The notes beneath the pieces were generated by a model. That model saw nothing but the letters and a program-made list of their open reading frames with translations. It had not been told where the DNA came from and did no database searches. From NCBI RefSeq assembly GCF_021049245.1, contig NZ_CP088020.1, positions 3,354,001 through 3,418,000 of the forward strand: DNA of 64,000 bases. The letters run 5' to 3'. This document shows, piece by piece, positions 23,897 through 33,813 of this stretch. Within the stretch, counting starts at the first letter, position 1. Every line of letters starts with the position of its first letter. Position numbers and translations under genes: made by a program. This DNA is from Radiobacillus kanasensis. Its GTDB lineage: Bacteria; Bacillota; Bacilli; Bacillales; Amphibacillaceae.

Positions 23897-25534
23897 CTAT
23901 TGTTTATCTGCCCACTTCAACTCCATGTATCCAACTGGGTGTCGAACAATTCCACTCACATTATCTTTTTGTAGGACGACCTGGTTGTAATAATGGATTG
24001 GGAAGATCGGCATTTCCTCAAACAACACTTTCTCAGCTTCATACATGTATTCCCAGCGTTTCGCTTCATCTGTCTCCGATTTCGCTTTTTCAATCAACTC
24101 ATCGAACTCGGCATTAGACCAACCTGTACGATTCATCGTCGATCCGGTTACGAAGCTTTCTAACGCGTTGATTGGATCGGCATAATCGTGTAGGAACGAG
24201 CTACGTGACAATTGGTGCTTCAGGTCTTTTTGATCTTGGAGGAAGACGTTCCATTCTGCATTTGCAAGCTCCACGTCCACTCCTAAGTTTTGCTTAAACA
24301 TTTGCTGCATGGTTTCAGCAATCGCCTTGTGGCTGTCACTTGTATTATAGGTCAACGTTACAGCAGGGAGCTCATCATATCCTTCTTCTTCCATCCCTTT
24401 TGCAAGTAATTCCTTTGCTTTTTCTGGATTAAATTCAACGAGCTTGCCGTTTGCTTCACGGAAATCTTGACCAGATGGATCGGTGAAGCCTGGTGCCACA
24501 AATCCATATGCTGGTTTTTCTCCGTTTTTCGTCACGTACTCTACGATTTGTTTTTGGTCGATGGCCATTGCGAAGGCCTTTCTAATATTTACGTTTTGGA
24601 ATGGCTCTTTATTAACATTAAATCGATAAAAATACGTACCGGATTGATCCTCGATGATGACATCGTCTCCTTTAAGGAGTTCCTCCGCCAGCTCTGCTGG
24701 TACGGCAGACGTGTCCAGCTCACCACTTTCATACATTTGATATTCTGTATTGGAGTCGTTCACCATCGCCCAGTGTACTTTATCTAATTTTACCGTTTCC
24801 GCATCCCAGTATTGATCGTTTTTTACCATGACCATTTCTGTATCATGTGTCCAGGATTCCAGCTTGAACGGACCATTTCCGACAAAGGTATCTGCTTCTG
24901 CGAACCATTCTGGATTTTCTTCCGCGACCGCCTTGTTAATTGGGAAGAAGGCCGGATTTGAAATAATGTTTAAGAAAAACCCAGTCGGAGAGCTTAGCGT
25001 TACTTTAAACGTTTTTTCATCAACTGCTTCTACCCCTACATCATCTGCAGAGCCTTCTCCAGCATTGAAAGCTTCTCCCCCTTCAATAAAGTAGCCAAGA
25101 AAAGCTGCTGGGGAACCTGTTTCTGGATTTAACATCTGCTTCCACGCAAAGACAAAGTCTTCTGCCGTTACAGGATCTCCGTTCGACCATTTCGCATCCT
25201 CTCTTAGGTGGAAGGTGTACACTTTTCCATCATCGGAAATGTCCCAGCTTTCGGCGACTGCCGGCTGTGGCTGATGATCTTTACCGAGGCGGGTCAAGCC
25301 TTCCATTAAGTTATTCAATGCTTGCCAAGAGTTAGAATCAAAGCCGATTGGCGGATCAAAAGAAGTCGGTTCTACTCCATTGTTTAAGTAGAGGACTTTT
25401 TCTTCACTTGCCGCTTCTCCTTTCTCCCCTTCCGGCTTTTGCTCTGGCTCTTCCCCTGCATTTTCATTTGCGGTACAAGCTGCTAAGACGGACACAAACA
25501 AAACGCCAACAAACATGACCAACCATTTTTTCAT
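23897..25534 (-). CDS. dppE: Peptide-binding lipoprotein (DppE/OppA family)
   Basis: A 545-residue extracellular solute-binding protein family 5 member. It has a lipobox VLAAC (Cys20) and an acidic linker (EEPEQKPEGEKGEAASEE), then the SBP_bac_5 fold with FDPPIGFDSNSWQALNNLMEGL and YTFHLREDAKWSNGDPVTAEDFVFAW. By position it is the murein-peptide/dipeptide receptor for DppBCD. The start is the ATG at 25534 with AAGGGGGAG upstream; ten extra codons further up lack a site. Confidence 0.93.
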   Translation of the reverse strand: MKKWLVMFVGVLFVSVLAACTANENAGEEPEQKPEGEKGEAASEEKVLYLNNGVEPTSFDPPIGFDSNSWQALNNLMEGLTRLGKDHQPQPAVAESWDISDDGKVYTFHLREDAKWSNGDPVTAEDFVFAWKQMLNPETGSPAAFLGYFIEGGEAFNAGEGSADDVGVEAVDEKTFKVTLSSPTGFFLNIISNPAFFPINKAVAEENPEWFAEADTFVGNGPFKLESWTHDTEMVMVKNDQYWDAETVKLDKVHWAMVNDSNTEYQMYESGELDTSAVPAELAEELLKGDDVIIEDQSGTYFYRFNVNKEPFQNVNIRKAFAMAIDQKQIVEYVTKNGEKPAYGFVAPGFTDPSGQDFREANGKLVEFNPEKAKELLAKGMEEEGYDELPAVTLTYNTSDSHKAIAETMQQMFKQNLGVDVELANAEWNVFLQDQKDLKHQLSRSSFLHDYADPINALESFVTGSTMNRTGWSNAEFDELIEKAKSETDEAKRWEYMYEAEKVLFEEMPIFPIHYYNQVVLQKDNVSGIVRHPVGYMELKWADKQ

Positions 25535-25584
25535 GGTACTCCCCCTTATATTTTTTCTATCCATAAATTCGCCAGTAGACGAAG

Positions 25585-26592
25585 TTATAACTTTTGTTGG
25601 ATGGACTGTGCGACTAACTTTCCTCGCTCATCTTGAAGCCAGCAATCCACTTGATGAGATGAACCGAGACGTGTTGTTTTCGGATACACTTTTTCGCATA
25701 CTTCCATGGCATAGGGACATCTTGCAGTAAACGGGCAACCTACTGGTGGGGAAAATAAATCTGGAGGTGTCCCATCAATTGGTGTTAAGCTTTCCTCTAT
25801 TAGATCCAATCTTGGTACGGATTGAAGCAGCCCTTTTGTATATGGATGCTGTGCCTCATAAAAGATCTCCCGCTTCGTACCACGTTCAATGATTTTGCCG
25901 GCATACATAACCGCAATTCGGTCGGCGATTTTGGCAACCACTCCTAAATCATGTGTAATCAATATAATCGCCACACCGGTTTTCTTTTGGATTTCGTGAA
26001 ACAATTCTAAAATTTGCGCTTGAATGGTGACATCAAGTGCTGTCGTTGGCTCATCTGCTATGAGTAGCTCGGGCTCGCATATTAACGCCATCGCAATTAC
26101 CATCCGCTGGCGCATGCCTCCACTAAATTGGTGTGGATACTGTTTCAGTCGTTCTTCAGGATTGGGGATTCCAACAAGATCGAGCATTTGTAAAGCTTGG
26201 TGATGTGCTTCCGAATTGGAGACCTGTTTGTGTTGTCTTAAGCCTTCCTTTAACTGGTTTCCAACAGTTAGCGTCGGGTTAAGCGCAGTCATCGGGTCTT
26301 GAAAAATCATCGAGATATCTACTCCACGGATTTTGCGCATTTCTTTTTCTTTCATCTTTAAAAGGTCTCGGCCTTTAAATAGAATCGAACCGTTGCTAAT
26401 TTTTCCGGGTGGACTCGGGATTAAGCGCATAATGCTATTGGAGGTGACGCTTTTGCCACAGCCAGACTCGCCGACTATAGCTAAGGTCTCTCCTTTTTTT
26501 AGTTCAAACGAGACACCGCGAACTGCTTTCACTTCTCCCCCATATGTCGAAAAGGATACGTGTAGGTCTTTTACTTCTAAAAGGTTTTCCAT
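25585..26592 (-). CDS. dppD: Dipeptide ABC transporter ATPase DppD
   Basis: A 335-residue ATPase: Walker [16 protein letters not shown], signature [15 protein letters not shown], Walker [13 protein letters not shown], and the oligopeptide C-terminal extension with Cys-rich [17 protein letters not shown]. It probably forms a heterodimer with YkfD. Its start is 4 bp beyond the dppC stop, which indicates tight coupling. Confidence 0.92.
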   Translation of the reverse strand: MENLLEVKDLHVSFSTYGGEVKAVRGVSFELKKGETLAIVGESGCGKSVTSNSIMRLIPSPPGKISNGSILFKGRDLLKMKEKEMRKIRGVDISMIFQDPMTALNPTLTVGNQLKEGLRQHKQVSNSEAHHQALQMLDLVGIPNPEERLKQYPHQFSGGMRQRMVIAMALICEPELLIADEPTTALDVTIQAQILELFHEIQKKTGVAIILITHDLGVVAKIADRIAVMYAGKIIERGTKREIFYEAQHPYTKGLLQSVPRLDLIEESLTPIDGTPPDLFSPPVGCPFTARCPYAMEVCEKVYPKTTRLGSSHQVDCWLQDERGKLVAQSIQQKL

Positions 26593-26596
26593 CGTT

Positions 26597-27535
26597 TCAC
26601 TCCCTTAGCTTCGGATCCAATGCATCCTGGAGACCGTCCCCTAGCACGTTAAAGGCAAACATTGTGGCAGATATAAAGAAGGCTGGGAAAAAGAGTCTCC
26701 ACCAGTGCCCCGATAAAATCGTCGGTAGTGCATCGTTTGCCATCACGCCCCAGCTGGCATATGGGGCTTGAATTCCTAATCCAAGGAAGCTTAAGAAGGC
26801 TTCCGCAAAAATAGCGGATGGTACGGTCAAGGTCATCTGAACAATGATTGGACCCATTGTATTCGGGAGTAAATTTTTCCGTATGATTCGATTCGTTTTC
26901 GCACCAAAAGACTGAGAAGCGAGCACAAATTCGTAGTTTTTCAATTGAAGGACTTGCCCACGAACAATCCGTGCCATGCCAACCCAACCTGTGACGGATA
27001 AGGCGACAATGATGGTTGTTAAGCTTGGACCCATCACGACGAGGAGCAAAATGACGACTAGCAAATATGGCAGGCCATACAGCACTTCCACAATACGCAT
27101 CATGACATTATCGGTTTTACCACCTTTGTAGCCGGAAATTCCTCCATAGATCACTCCGACAAAAAAGTCGATGAGTGCAGCCATCAATCCGACGAATAAG
27201 GATATTCGGGCGCCATACCACGTTCTTGTAAACACATCTCTTCCTAATTCATCTGTCCCGAACCAATGCGTCCCAGACGGGGGCTGATTTTGATTCGGAA
27301 GGGAAATCGATGTGACCGAATGTGGTGAAATAATAGGACCGAGAATGGCTAACAGCGCTAGTATGAAAAGAAATACCATCCCTGACATGGCGAGTTTATT
27401 TTTACGAAGTCTCTGCCAGGCATCCTTCCAATAGGACAAGGAGGGGCGGGCTACTTTTTCTGCTTCTAATCGGTTGGGATCGATGGTTCGGAACCATTGA
27501 TTTGGGATTTGTTTTTTTTCATTGGAAGCATGCAT
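26597..27535 (-). CDS. dppC: Dipeptide ABC transporter permease DppC
   Basis: A 312-residue inner-membrane permease with the OppC-type N-terminal segment, six membrane helices and the EAA loop (GASQSFGAKTNRIIRKNLLPN-like, reading LASQSFGAKTNRIIRKNLLP here). It starts directly after the dppB stop codon, without a gap. Confidence 0.92.
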   Translation of the reverse strand: MHASNEKKQIPNQWFRTIDPNRLEAEKVARPSLSYWKDAWQRLRKNKLAMSGMVFLFILALLAILGPIISPHSVTSISLPNQNQPPSGTHWFGTDELGRDVFTRTWYGARISLFVGLMAALIDFFVGVIYGGISGYKGGKTDNVMMRIVEVLYGLPYLLVVILLLVVMGPSLTTIIVALSVTGWVGMARIVRGQVLQLKNYEFVLASQSFGAKTNRIIRKNLLPNTMGPIIVQMTLTVPSAIFAEAFLSFLGLGIQAPYASWGVMANDALPTILSGHWWRLFFPAFFISATMFAFNVLGDGLQDALDPKLRE

Positions 27536-28468
27536 TTATTCCCCCTCCTTTTTATGAATTTTTATCCGAGGATCTAGCAATCCGTACGCAAGATCGACTA
27601 GGAAAAGCATGACAATGAGAAAAGCACTATAAAAAACAGTCGTACCCATGATGACGGGATAGTCTCTTGTGTTTATGCTTTCAACGAAATATTTTCCCAT
27701 GCCCGGGATGGCGAATATTTTTTCCAAAACGAAGGTTCCTGTGAGAATTCCGGCGAGCAAAGTTCCAAGGATAGTTACAACGGGCATCAGGGCATTTTTT
27801 AAGGCGTGCTTGAAGATAATCTTAGCTGGAGAAAGGCCTTTGGCTCGGGCCATTTTGATATAGTCTTGGGTTAAAACTTCTAGCATACTAGAGCGAGTTA
27901 ATCGGGCAATAATTGCCATCGGTCCTGTTGCGAGTGCGACAATTGGTAGGATCATATGCTTCGGACTGGACCAAGTCGCCACGGGCAAAATATTTGACCT
28001 GACTGCAAAGGTTTCGATGAGTTGTGTAGCGAGAATAAAGTTTGGTATGGAGATTCCTAGAACTGCGACGGTCATGGCAAAATAATCGATAAATCCGTTA
28101 TGCTTGAGCGCTGCGAGAACTCCTAATAGAATGCCAGAGATTACGGCGACTAAAATCGTCCAGAGCCCAAGCTCTAGGGATATCGGAAAGCCTCTTCCTA
28201 GTAAGTCGTTAACGGTTGCGGTAGGTTGTTTAATAGATGGGCCAAAATCAAAGGTAACGATAGATTTTAAGTAGATTCCGTATTGCGTTAAGAGAGGTTC
28301 ATCTAGATGGTAGTGGGCTTTTAGGTTGGCTTGTACCGTTTCATTGGTTCCTCGTTCTTGGTTAAACGGCGATCCTGGGACCGCATGCATAAGGAAAAAG
28401 GTTAACGTGACGATAATCCATAACGTGACGACCATCGTAACGAATCGTTTCAGAATGTATCTGAACAT
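27536..28468 (-). CDS. dppB: Dipeptide ABC transporter permease DppB
   Basis: A 310-residue inner-membrane permease of the DppB/OppB type: N-terminal MFRYILKRFVTMVVTLWIIV, a periplasmic loop, five further helices and the EAA motif (MARAKGLSPAKIIFKHALKNAL). It follows dppA by 10 bp. Confidence 0.92.
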   Translation of the reverse strand: MFRYILKRFVTMVVTLWIIVTLTFFLMHAVPGSPFNQERGTNETVQANLKAHYHLDEPLLTQYGIYLKSIVTFDFGPSIKQPTATVNDLLGRGFPISLELGLWTILVAVISGILLGVLAALKHNGFIDYFAMTVAVLGISIPNFILATQLIETFAVRSNILPVATWSSPKHMILPIVALATGPMAIIARLTRSSMLEVLTQDYIKMARAKGLSPAKIIFKHALKNALMPVVTILGTLLAGILTGTFVLEKIFAIPGMGKYFVESINTRDYPVIMGTTVFYSAFLIVMLFLVDLAYGLLDPRIKIHKKEGE

Positions 28469-28478
28469 GGAATCCCTC

Positions 28479-29303
28479 CTACTTGAAGGTGGTCTGCATG
28501 GCGAGCTCCGTCATGACAAGCATAGCTTGATAGGCTTCTAGAATATCTTTGGCAGGAAAGGAGACGATCGTCGTTCCAAGCTCTATCGATGTGCCTGGCA
28601 TTAAATTCGCCCATTCCGCTTCCCCATAATTCGTAAATTCGATCCGTAATGTTGGTTTCTTCGGTGGAGTCAGTGGTTTGATATTGTCTCGATTTGTTAG
28701 AGCGGCGGTGACTTGTTCTTGGATGAGGTGGTTCGCTTTTGCAGGGGTTAAGCTTTGTACAGCAGACCTCGATAATGATTTTTTTACAGGAGCTGTGATG
28801 ACATGTGGGATTAGTTCTTCTGCTTCGTAGCAAGCTTGGTCATCGCCGGCGACCATAAGGACTGGAACTCCATAATAGCCAGCAACGAATGCGTTTAGGC
28901 CTAGCTCCCCGACAACTGCATCATTGATGAAGAAATTGCGGACACCGAACGTCATGGAGTGGGACATAACCCCGAATTGAGCAGCTCGCGCGTGGTAGCC
29001 GACAAACATTGCTCCAGCAAAGCTACTGTCAAGACCTTGAACCATCGAGAACGGTTTCACGTCACCGGTGATGAGAGATGCTTCTGGATGGAGGTCATCG
29101 ATGAGTAGGTTGTTCATTTTGGAATGGCTGTCGTTGATCAGGATATCCTCACAACCAAATCGGTAAGCCGCTTCGATGACCGCGTTCGTTTCCTCCGTCA
29201 TTCGCTTTCTTCCAATAGGGTAGTTGAGTTTTCCAGAATCAACGTATGTATGATCGGGAATACCTGAAATACCTTCCATGTCTACAGATACATATAGTTT
29301 CAC
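28479..29303 (-). CDS. dppA: D-aminopeptidase DppA (M55)
   Basis: A 274-residue cytoplasmic zinc peptidase acting on D-Ala-containing di/tripeptides. All expected M55 metal/active residues are at the family positions: Asp8 and Glu10 (VSVDMEG), His60 (INDSHSK), His104 (GYHARA) and Glu133 (VGELG). The start is GTG at 29303 with GGAGGGG 8 bp upstream. It is the first gene of the dpp-ykf operon, for scavenging peptides released from cell walls. Confidence 0.94.
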   Translation of the reverse strand: MKLYVSVDMEGISGIPDHTYVDSGKLNYPIGRKRMTEETNAVIEAAYRFGCEDILINDSHSKMNNLLIDDLHPEASLITGDVKPFSMVQGLDSSFAGAMFVGYHARAAQFGVMSHSMTFGVRNFFINDAVVGELGLNAFVAGYYGVPVLMVAGDDQACYEAEELIPHVITAPVKKSLSRSAVQSLTPAKANHLIQEQVTAALTNRDNIKPLTPPKKPTLRIEFTNYGEAEWANLMPGTSIELGTTIVSFPAKDILEAYQAMLVMTELAMQTTFK

Positions 29304-29370
29304 GGATCATGCCCCTCCTTCTGTAAATTCTTATTTACAATCTATTCACAAGTTGTCTGAAATATTCCGG

Positions 29371-29532
29371 TGCCTGTTCCGGTGCCTGTCACCACCCGAA
29401 ATATGTCGAACAGAAAGCACGAACCGACACACACAGCTCGAATTTTGTCGTTGACGAATGTGTTAATTAACTGTTATAAAGAGAACCCACACGTAGCCCC
29501 AGGCGCAGCATTCGACAAAAACCGGGTTGTGA
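29371..29532. repeat. REP-like element pair, copy 1 (GGTGCCTGTCAC ... GTGACAGGCACC)
   Basis: The left end is GGTGCCTGTCACCACCCGAAA and related bases up to TGTCGAA; the right end is TTCGACAAAAACCGGGTTGTGACAGGCACC split across positions 29510-29532. The two ends are inverted copies, about 160 bp apart. The left end is preceded by a partial duplicate (GGTGCCTGTTCC). Other copies lie at 33814-34271, 50372-50402 and 51940-51990. No coding content. Confidence 0.75.
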
Positions 29533-29621
29533 CAGGCACCTTGCCCTTCTCCATATAATAAAATTTTAGCATAAAGTTATCCACAACTAACGACTTTTAT
29601 AATTTCCTAGACAATCAAAAA

Positions 29622-29644
29622 ACCACAGCATAAAATGCTGTGGT
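29622..29644 (-). terminator. xylH terminator
   Basis: On the minus strand ACCACAGCATTTTATGCTGTGGT followed by TTTTTTG, a strong intrinsic terminator. Confidence 0.92.
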
Positions 29645-29690
29645 AGATAGGAAATATTTCAATATTTATTATAAAATATATCGGAATAGA

Positions 29691-30860
29691 TTATGCAGTC
29701 TGTTTCTTCCCTGAAATATCTATCCAAACGGCTAAGATTAATATTAAGCCTTTTACGATATATTGCCAGAATGTTTGGATGTTCATCATACTCATTCCAT
29801 TATCTATACTAGCCATAATAAGTGCTCCGATAATGGCTCCAACAACGTTCCCTTTACCGCCCATTAAACTAGTACCACCAATCACACATGCTGCAATTGC
29901 GTCTAGTTCATACATATCTCCGGCGTTTACTGTCGCTGCATTCAATCTACTTGTTAGTAATACTCCCGCTACCCCAGCGAGAGCTCCCATTATGACAAAT
30001 ACAGATAATGTATTCCTTTTGATATTGATTCCTGACAACGCCGCTGCCTCTGCATTTCCACCAATCGCATATACAAATCTTCCGAACGACGTTTTAATGG
30101 AAATAAACACAAATAAGCCACCTAATACAATAACGATTAACATAGGAAGTGGCAAACCATAATAGCGGTTCAGCATATAGGTAATAACTAATATTGCAAT
30201 TGCATACGCGGTAACTTTTCCGTAGTCCATTGTTGGAGATTGTGTAGCTAATCCCATGCTCGTTCTTTTCTTTCTACTCCTCCAAATACTAAAAAAGAGT
30301 AACACTACTCCCACAACGGCTAAAATATAGCCGATGCTATATGGGATATAACTATTGGCGATCCCTCTAAAGCTAGGTTCTAATGGTGCGATTGTTTGGC
30401 CCTTACTTATACCAATTAATATCCCTCTAAAAATGAGCATTCCGCCTAACGTGACGATAAACGCAGGCACTGCTCGATAAGCAACCCACCACCCTTGCCA
30501 TAATCCAAGTAATGCACCAACTACAATTGCGATTATAACAACCGAAAATGTACTTAAACCAAACCACACATGTAAGATAGCTGAAATTCCACCAGCCAAA
30601 CCGGCCAATGATCCAACTGAAAGATCAATATGCCCAGCGACAATGACCAGAGTCATTCCTATCGCAAGTACAGATATGACGGACATCTGTGTAAACAAAT
30701 TCGATAGATTACGAGATGATAAAAATTCACCACCAGTGAAAATAGTAAAGATTACCGAAATTAAAATTAACGCAATGATTAAAGTATAGGATTGAACATT
30801 GAACTTCATATTTAGCTGAAATTGTTTAGGTTTGTTATTCTCAGTGGACAATTGACTCAT
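29691..30860 (-). CDS. xylH: Xylose-type sugar ABC transporter permease (XylH/GguB family)
   Basis: A 389-residue permease of the ribose/xylose (CUT2) class with 10-12 hydrophobic segments, family motifs LAIGMTLVIVAGHIDLSVGS, FIVTLGGMLIFRG, and NAEAAALSGINIKR...GALAGVAGVLLTSRLNAA, and the final DAIAACVIGGTSLMGGKGNV. Its start overlaps the xylG end by 20 bp and has AGGGAGGG upstream. It transports a monosaccharide; xylose or a similar pentose is the best guess from the binding protein. Confidence 0.88.
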   Translation of the reverse strand: MSQLSTENNKPKQFQLNMKFNVQSYTLIIALILISVIFTIFTGGEFLSSRNLSNLFTQMSVISVLAIGMTLVIVAGHIDLSVGSLAGLAGGISAILHVWFGLSTFSVVIIAIVVGALLGLWQGWWVAYRAVPAFIVTLGGMLIFRGILIGISKGQTIAPLEPSFRGIANSYIPYSIGYILAVVGVVLLFFSIWRSRKKRTSMGLATQSPTMDYGKVTAYAIAILVITYMLNRYYGLPLPMLIVIVLGGLFVFISIKTSFGRFVYAIGGNAEAAALSGINIKRNTLSVFVIMGALAGVAGVLLTSRLNAATVNAGDMYELDAIAACVIGGTSLMGGKGNVVGAIIGALIMASIDNGMSMMNIQTFWQYIVKGLILILAVWIDISGKKQTA

Positions 30861-32379
30861 GGTTATCCCTCCCTACCGTTGCCAATTTCATTATTTTTTC
30901 TTGAGTGGCTTCTTCTCTAGTTAATTCTCCGCTAATTGTTCCGTCTGCCATCACTATTATCCGATCCGACATCCCTAAAACTTCAGGTAGCTCTGATGAA
31001 ATCATAACGATTCCCACACCTTGACTCGCAAGTTGATTCATAATTTTATAGATTTCATACTTTGCCCCAACATCAATTCCACGTGTAGGCTCATCGAGAA
31101 TGAGCACCTTCGGATTTGTGAATAGCCACTTACTCAAAACAACCTTTTGCTGATTCCCTCCACTCAACTGGTTCACTTTCGCTTCCAAGCTATGAGCCTT
31201 TAAATTCATTTTACTTGTAAGATCTTGAGCACTTTTTAACTCTAAAGCAGAATCTATAACGCGATTAGGCATCACTTTTTGGAGGGCTGCTAACGTTGAA
31301 TTTTTAGTAATTTCCATTCCAAGAATTAATCCGTACCGTTTCCGATCTTCGGATACGTATGCCAATCCAGCTCTAATCGCATCAGAGGGCTTTTTAATAT
31401 CTGTAAGAGTACCATCTATAATAACCTCACCGGATTTTTTCCCAGCGTATCCTCCAAAAAGACTCGTAAATAATTCCGTTCTTCCAGCGCCCATTAATCC
31501 AGATACACCTAATATTTCTCCTCTTTTTAAATCGAACGAAATGTCTTTAACGATTTCTTTCCCGGAACCATTTTGTGTAAAAGAGTAATTTTTCACCTCT
31601 AATATGTTCTTTTCTTTGATCTCCCGTTTTTCATATGGGAAAAGTTCGGTCAATTCTCTCCCGACCATTTTTGTTACAATTTTATCTTCGGAAAGCTCTT
31701 CTATTGGATCCGTACTAATGGTTTGTCCGTCTCGTAAAACAGTGACTGTATCAGCTAAACGCATCACTTCCCCAAGTTTGTGTGAAATATAAATACAAGT
31801 TACGCCTTTCTGCCGCAAATCCTTCAATATGTTTTCCAGTATCTTTACATCGCTTTCTGTTAAAGCAGCAGTAGGTTCATCGAGAATTAATATTTCTGCA
31901 TTTTTAGTCAATGCCTTTACTATTTCGATTAGCTGTTGTTTGCCGACAGTAAGCTCTCCCAGTTTAGTCTGTGGGTCAATTTGTAACCCGATTTGATCCA
32001 GCCAGTACTGGGCTTGTGCGTATAACTCCGTCCAGTTGATGATTTTCTTTCTCATCGCATTACTGCTTAGAAAAATATTTTCAGCAACGGTCATCTCTGG
32101 GACTAAAGCAAGCTCTTGATATATGATAGCTATTCCTGATTCCTGAGACTCCTTTGTATTTTTAAAACGAACATCTTTCCCATTTATTTTAATGTTTCCT
32201 TGATAGGTCCCAACTGGATAGACTCCACTTAATACTTTCATTAATGTCGACTTCCCAGCGCCATTTTCTCCACATAAAGCATGAATTTCTCCTTTTCGAA
32301 CGGAGAAGGATACATGATCCAATGCCTTTACACCCGGAAACTCTTTTGTAATTTCCTCCATTTGTAGAGCATACGTCAC
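30841..32379 (-). CDS. xylG: Xylose-type sugar ABC transporter ATPase with two nucleotide-binding domains (XylG)
   Basis: A 512-residue tandem ATPase. Domain 1 has ALCGENGAGKSTLMKVLSG, the signature LTVGKQQLIEIVKAL and ILILDEPTAAL. Domain 2 has the divergent Walker A GLMGAGRTELFTSLFGG, LSGGNQQKVVLSKWL and VLILDEPTRGIDVG. That degeneracy of the second site is normal for CUT2 ATPases. The start is GTG with GAGGAGG upstream. A hairpin lies between xylF and this gene. Confidence 0.9.
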   Translation of the reverse strand: MTYALQMEEITKEFPGVKALDHVSFSVRKGEIHALCGENGAGKSTLMKVLSGVYPVGTYQGNIKINGKDVRFKNTKESQESGIAIIYQELALVPEMTVAENIFLSSNAMRKKIINWTELYAQAQYWLDQIGLQIDPQTKLGELTVGKQQLIEIVKALTKNAEILILDEPTAALTESDVKILENILKDLRQKGVTCIYISHKLGEVMRLADTVTVLRDGQTISTDPIEELSEDKIVTKMVGRELTELFPYEKREIKEKNILEVKNYSFTQNGSGKEIVKDISFDLKRGEILGVSGLMGAGRTELFTSLFGGYAGKKSGEVIIDGTLTDIKKPSDAIRAGLAYVSEDRKRYGLILGMEITKNSTLAALQKVMPNRVIDSALELKSAQDLTSKMNLKAHSLEAKVNQLSGGNQQKVVLSKWLFTNPKVLILDEPTRGIDVGAKYEIYKIMNQLASQGVGIVMISSELPEVLGMSDRIIVMADGTISGELTREEATQEKIMKLATVGRDNHESIVH

Positions 32380-32499
32380 TATACGATAACCTCCTCAAAG
32401 AAAGCTTGGCGAAGCCAAACCTATAAAGACTTAGGCTAAGCCCCTAGTTGCACTTGGAACCTTAAAAATTTCAAGACTCCCCTAACGTACAAAAACGGA

Positions 32500-32522
32500 A
32501 AAGAGGGCAGTGCCCTCTTCCA
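32500..32522 (-). terminator. Intercistronic hairpin between xylF and xylG
   Basis: On the minus strand AAGAGGGCACTGCCCTCTT followed by TTCCGTTTTTG. As a leaky terminator it would make the binding protein more abundant than the membrane and ATPase subunits (inference). Confidence 0.7.
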
Positions 32523-32592
32523 TCATTAATTAGTAGATTAAGAGCATTATTTAAAGGAGTAAAGTCTTATTATCTGCCCTATTTTTTTATTA

Positions 32593-33675
32593 CTAAGGTT
32601 TTTCAGGTCTTTCATCTTCTGGAACATTTTCATATACTTCTTCGAAAGAATGGAAGCCATCCGCTATAACCGTATCGACTAGGTTGTTTTTATCTACTTT
32701 AATTGGATCTAGTTTGATAAATGGGACATCCTTCGTGCCATTATTTACAGTATCATCCGCACTCACTTCTTCGCCTTTTGCAAGTTGGACTGCTACTTCT
32801 GCATTTTTTGTGGCGATATCTTTGATCGGCTTGTAAACCGTCATAGACTGTGTACCCTCTGCAATTCTTTGTACCGCTGCTGCATCCGCATCTTGACCAG
32901 AAACGGCAACCTTGCCAGCAAGGTTCTGTGCTGCAAGCGCCTGGATTGCTCCACCAGCCGTACTATCATTAGATGCAACAATAGCATCGATATCATTTTC
33001 ATTAGCTGTTAATGCATTTTCGACAATACTTAACGCCGCTTCCGCTGACCATTTCTCTGCCCACTGATCTCCGACTACTTCAATTTCTCCACTATCGATT
33101 AAAGGTTGTAAAATGTTCATTTGTCCATCTCTGAACATTTGTGCATTATTATCTGTTGGTGCTCCACCAAGCAAGAAGTACTTCCCTTTTGGTACGACCT
33201 CTGTTAAGTATTCAGCTTGCATTTCGCCAACACGTACATTATCAAAAGAAACGTAAGCATCGATATCCGCATTATTGATTAATCTGTCATAAGCAACTAC
33301 CGGAATTCCTTCTTCCTTAGCTTGTGTTACGACAGGACTTAATGCATCAGAGTTGTTTGCAATAATAACCAACGCGTCAATTCCTTGGGAAAGCATATTT
33401 TGGATTTGTGATAGTTGCTTTTCATCTTCTCCATTTGCAGACTGAACAATTACTTCTGCACCGAGCTCTTCCGCTTTCTCAACAAAAATATCACGGTCAT
33501 GTTGCCATCTCTCTAGAGTTAAATCTGATACGGACAGACCAATGGTCACTTTATCCTCTTCTCCACCACTACTTTCCTTCTCATCAGATCCACCCACATC
33601 CTGGCCACAAGCAGCTAGAAAAATCATCAATAAAAGCAATCCCAAAACACCACTTGTTTTCAAAAATCTCCTCAT
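32593..33675 (-). CDS. xylF: Xylose-type sugar-binding lipoprotein (XylF family)
   Basis: A 360-residue periplasmic-binding-type lipoprotein with lipobox FLAAC (Cys23), the acidic linker GGSDEKESSGGEEDK, then the type I binding fold: IGLSVSDLTLERWQHDRDIF, IIANNSDALSPVV, VAYDRLINNADIDAYVSFDN, IVASNDSTAGGAIQAL and VAVSGQDADAAAVQRI. These match XylF/ChvE patterns. The start is the ATG at 33675 with GGAAGGGG upstream; an earlier ATG at 33720 lies in the promoter/cre region and is rejected. Confidence 0.9.
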   Translation of the reverse strand: MRRFLKTSGVLGLLLLMIFLAACGQDVGGSDEKESSGGEEDKVTIGLSVSDLTLERWQHDRDIFVEKAEELGAEVIVQSANGEDEKQLSQIQNMLSQGIDALVIIANNSDALSPVVTQAKEEGIPVVAYDRLINNADIDAYVSFDNVRVGEMQAEYLTEVVPKGKYFLLGGAPTDNNAQMFRDGQMNILQPLIDSGEIEVVGDQWAEKWSAEAALSIVENALTANENDIDAIVASNDSTAGGAIQALAAQNLAGKVAVSGQDADAAAVQRIAEGTQSMTVYKPIKDIATKNAEVAVQLAKGEEVSADDTVNNGTKDVPFIKLDPIKVDKNNLVDTVIADGFHSFEEVYENVPEDERPEKP

Positions 33676-33705
33676 TGACAAACCCCTTCCGATAATAATA
33701 TTAAT

Positions 33706-33748
33706 TGTATGCGCTTTCATAATATCAGTAATTTTGTTCGTTTGTCTA
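33706..33748 (-). promoter_or_regulatory. xylF promoter with cre at the start point
   Basis: On the minus strand TAGACA (33743-33748), 18-bp spacer, TATTAT (33719-33724), then TGAAAGCGCATACA (33706-33719), which matches 13 of 14 cre positions and overlaps the -10 and start point. Confidence 0.65.
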
Positions 33749-33813
33749 GTGTATAAACAAAGATATTTTAATTTTTATGAAAATTGAGATATTTATAGCG
33801 TGTCTATTGTGGT

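Noticed and set aside
33720..33775. A XylR-type operator (TTTGTTT...AACAAA) before xylF
   Set aside because: The inverted arms are too short and too far apart to support; the cre at the start point explains more.
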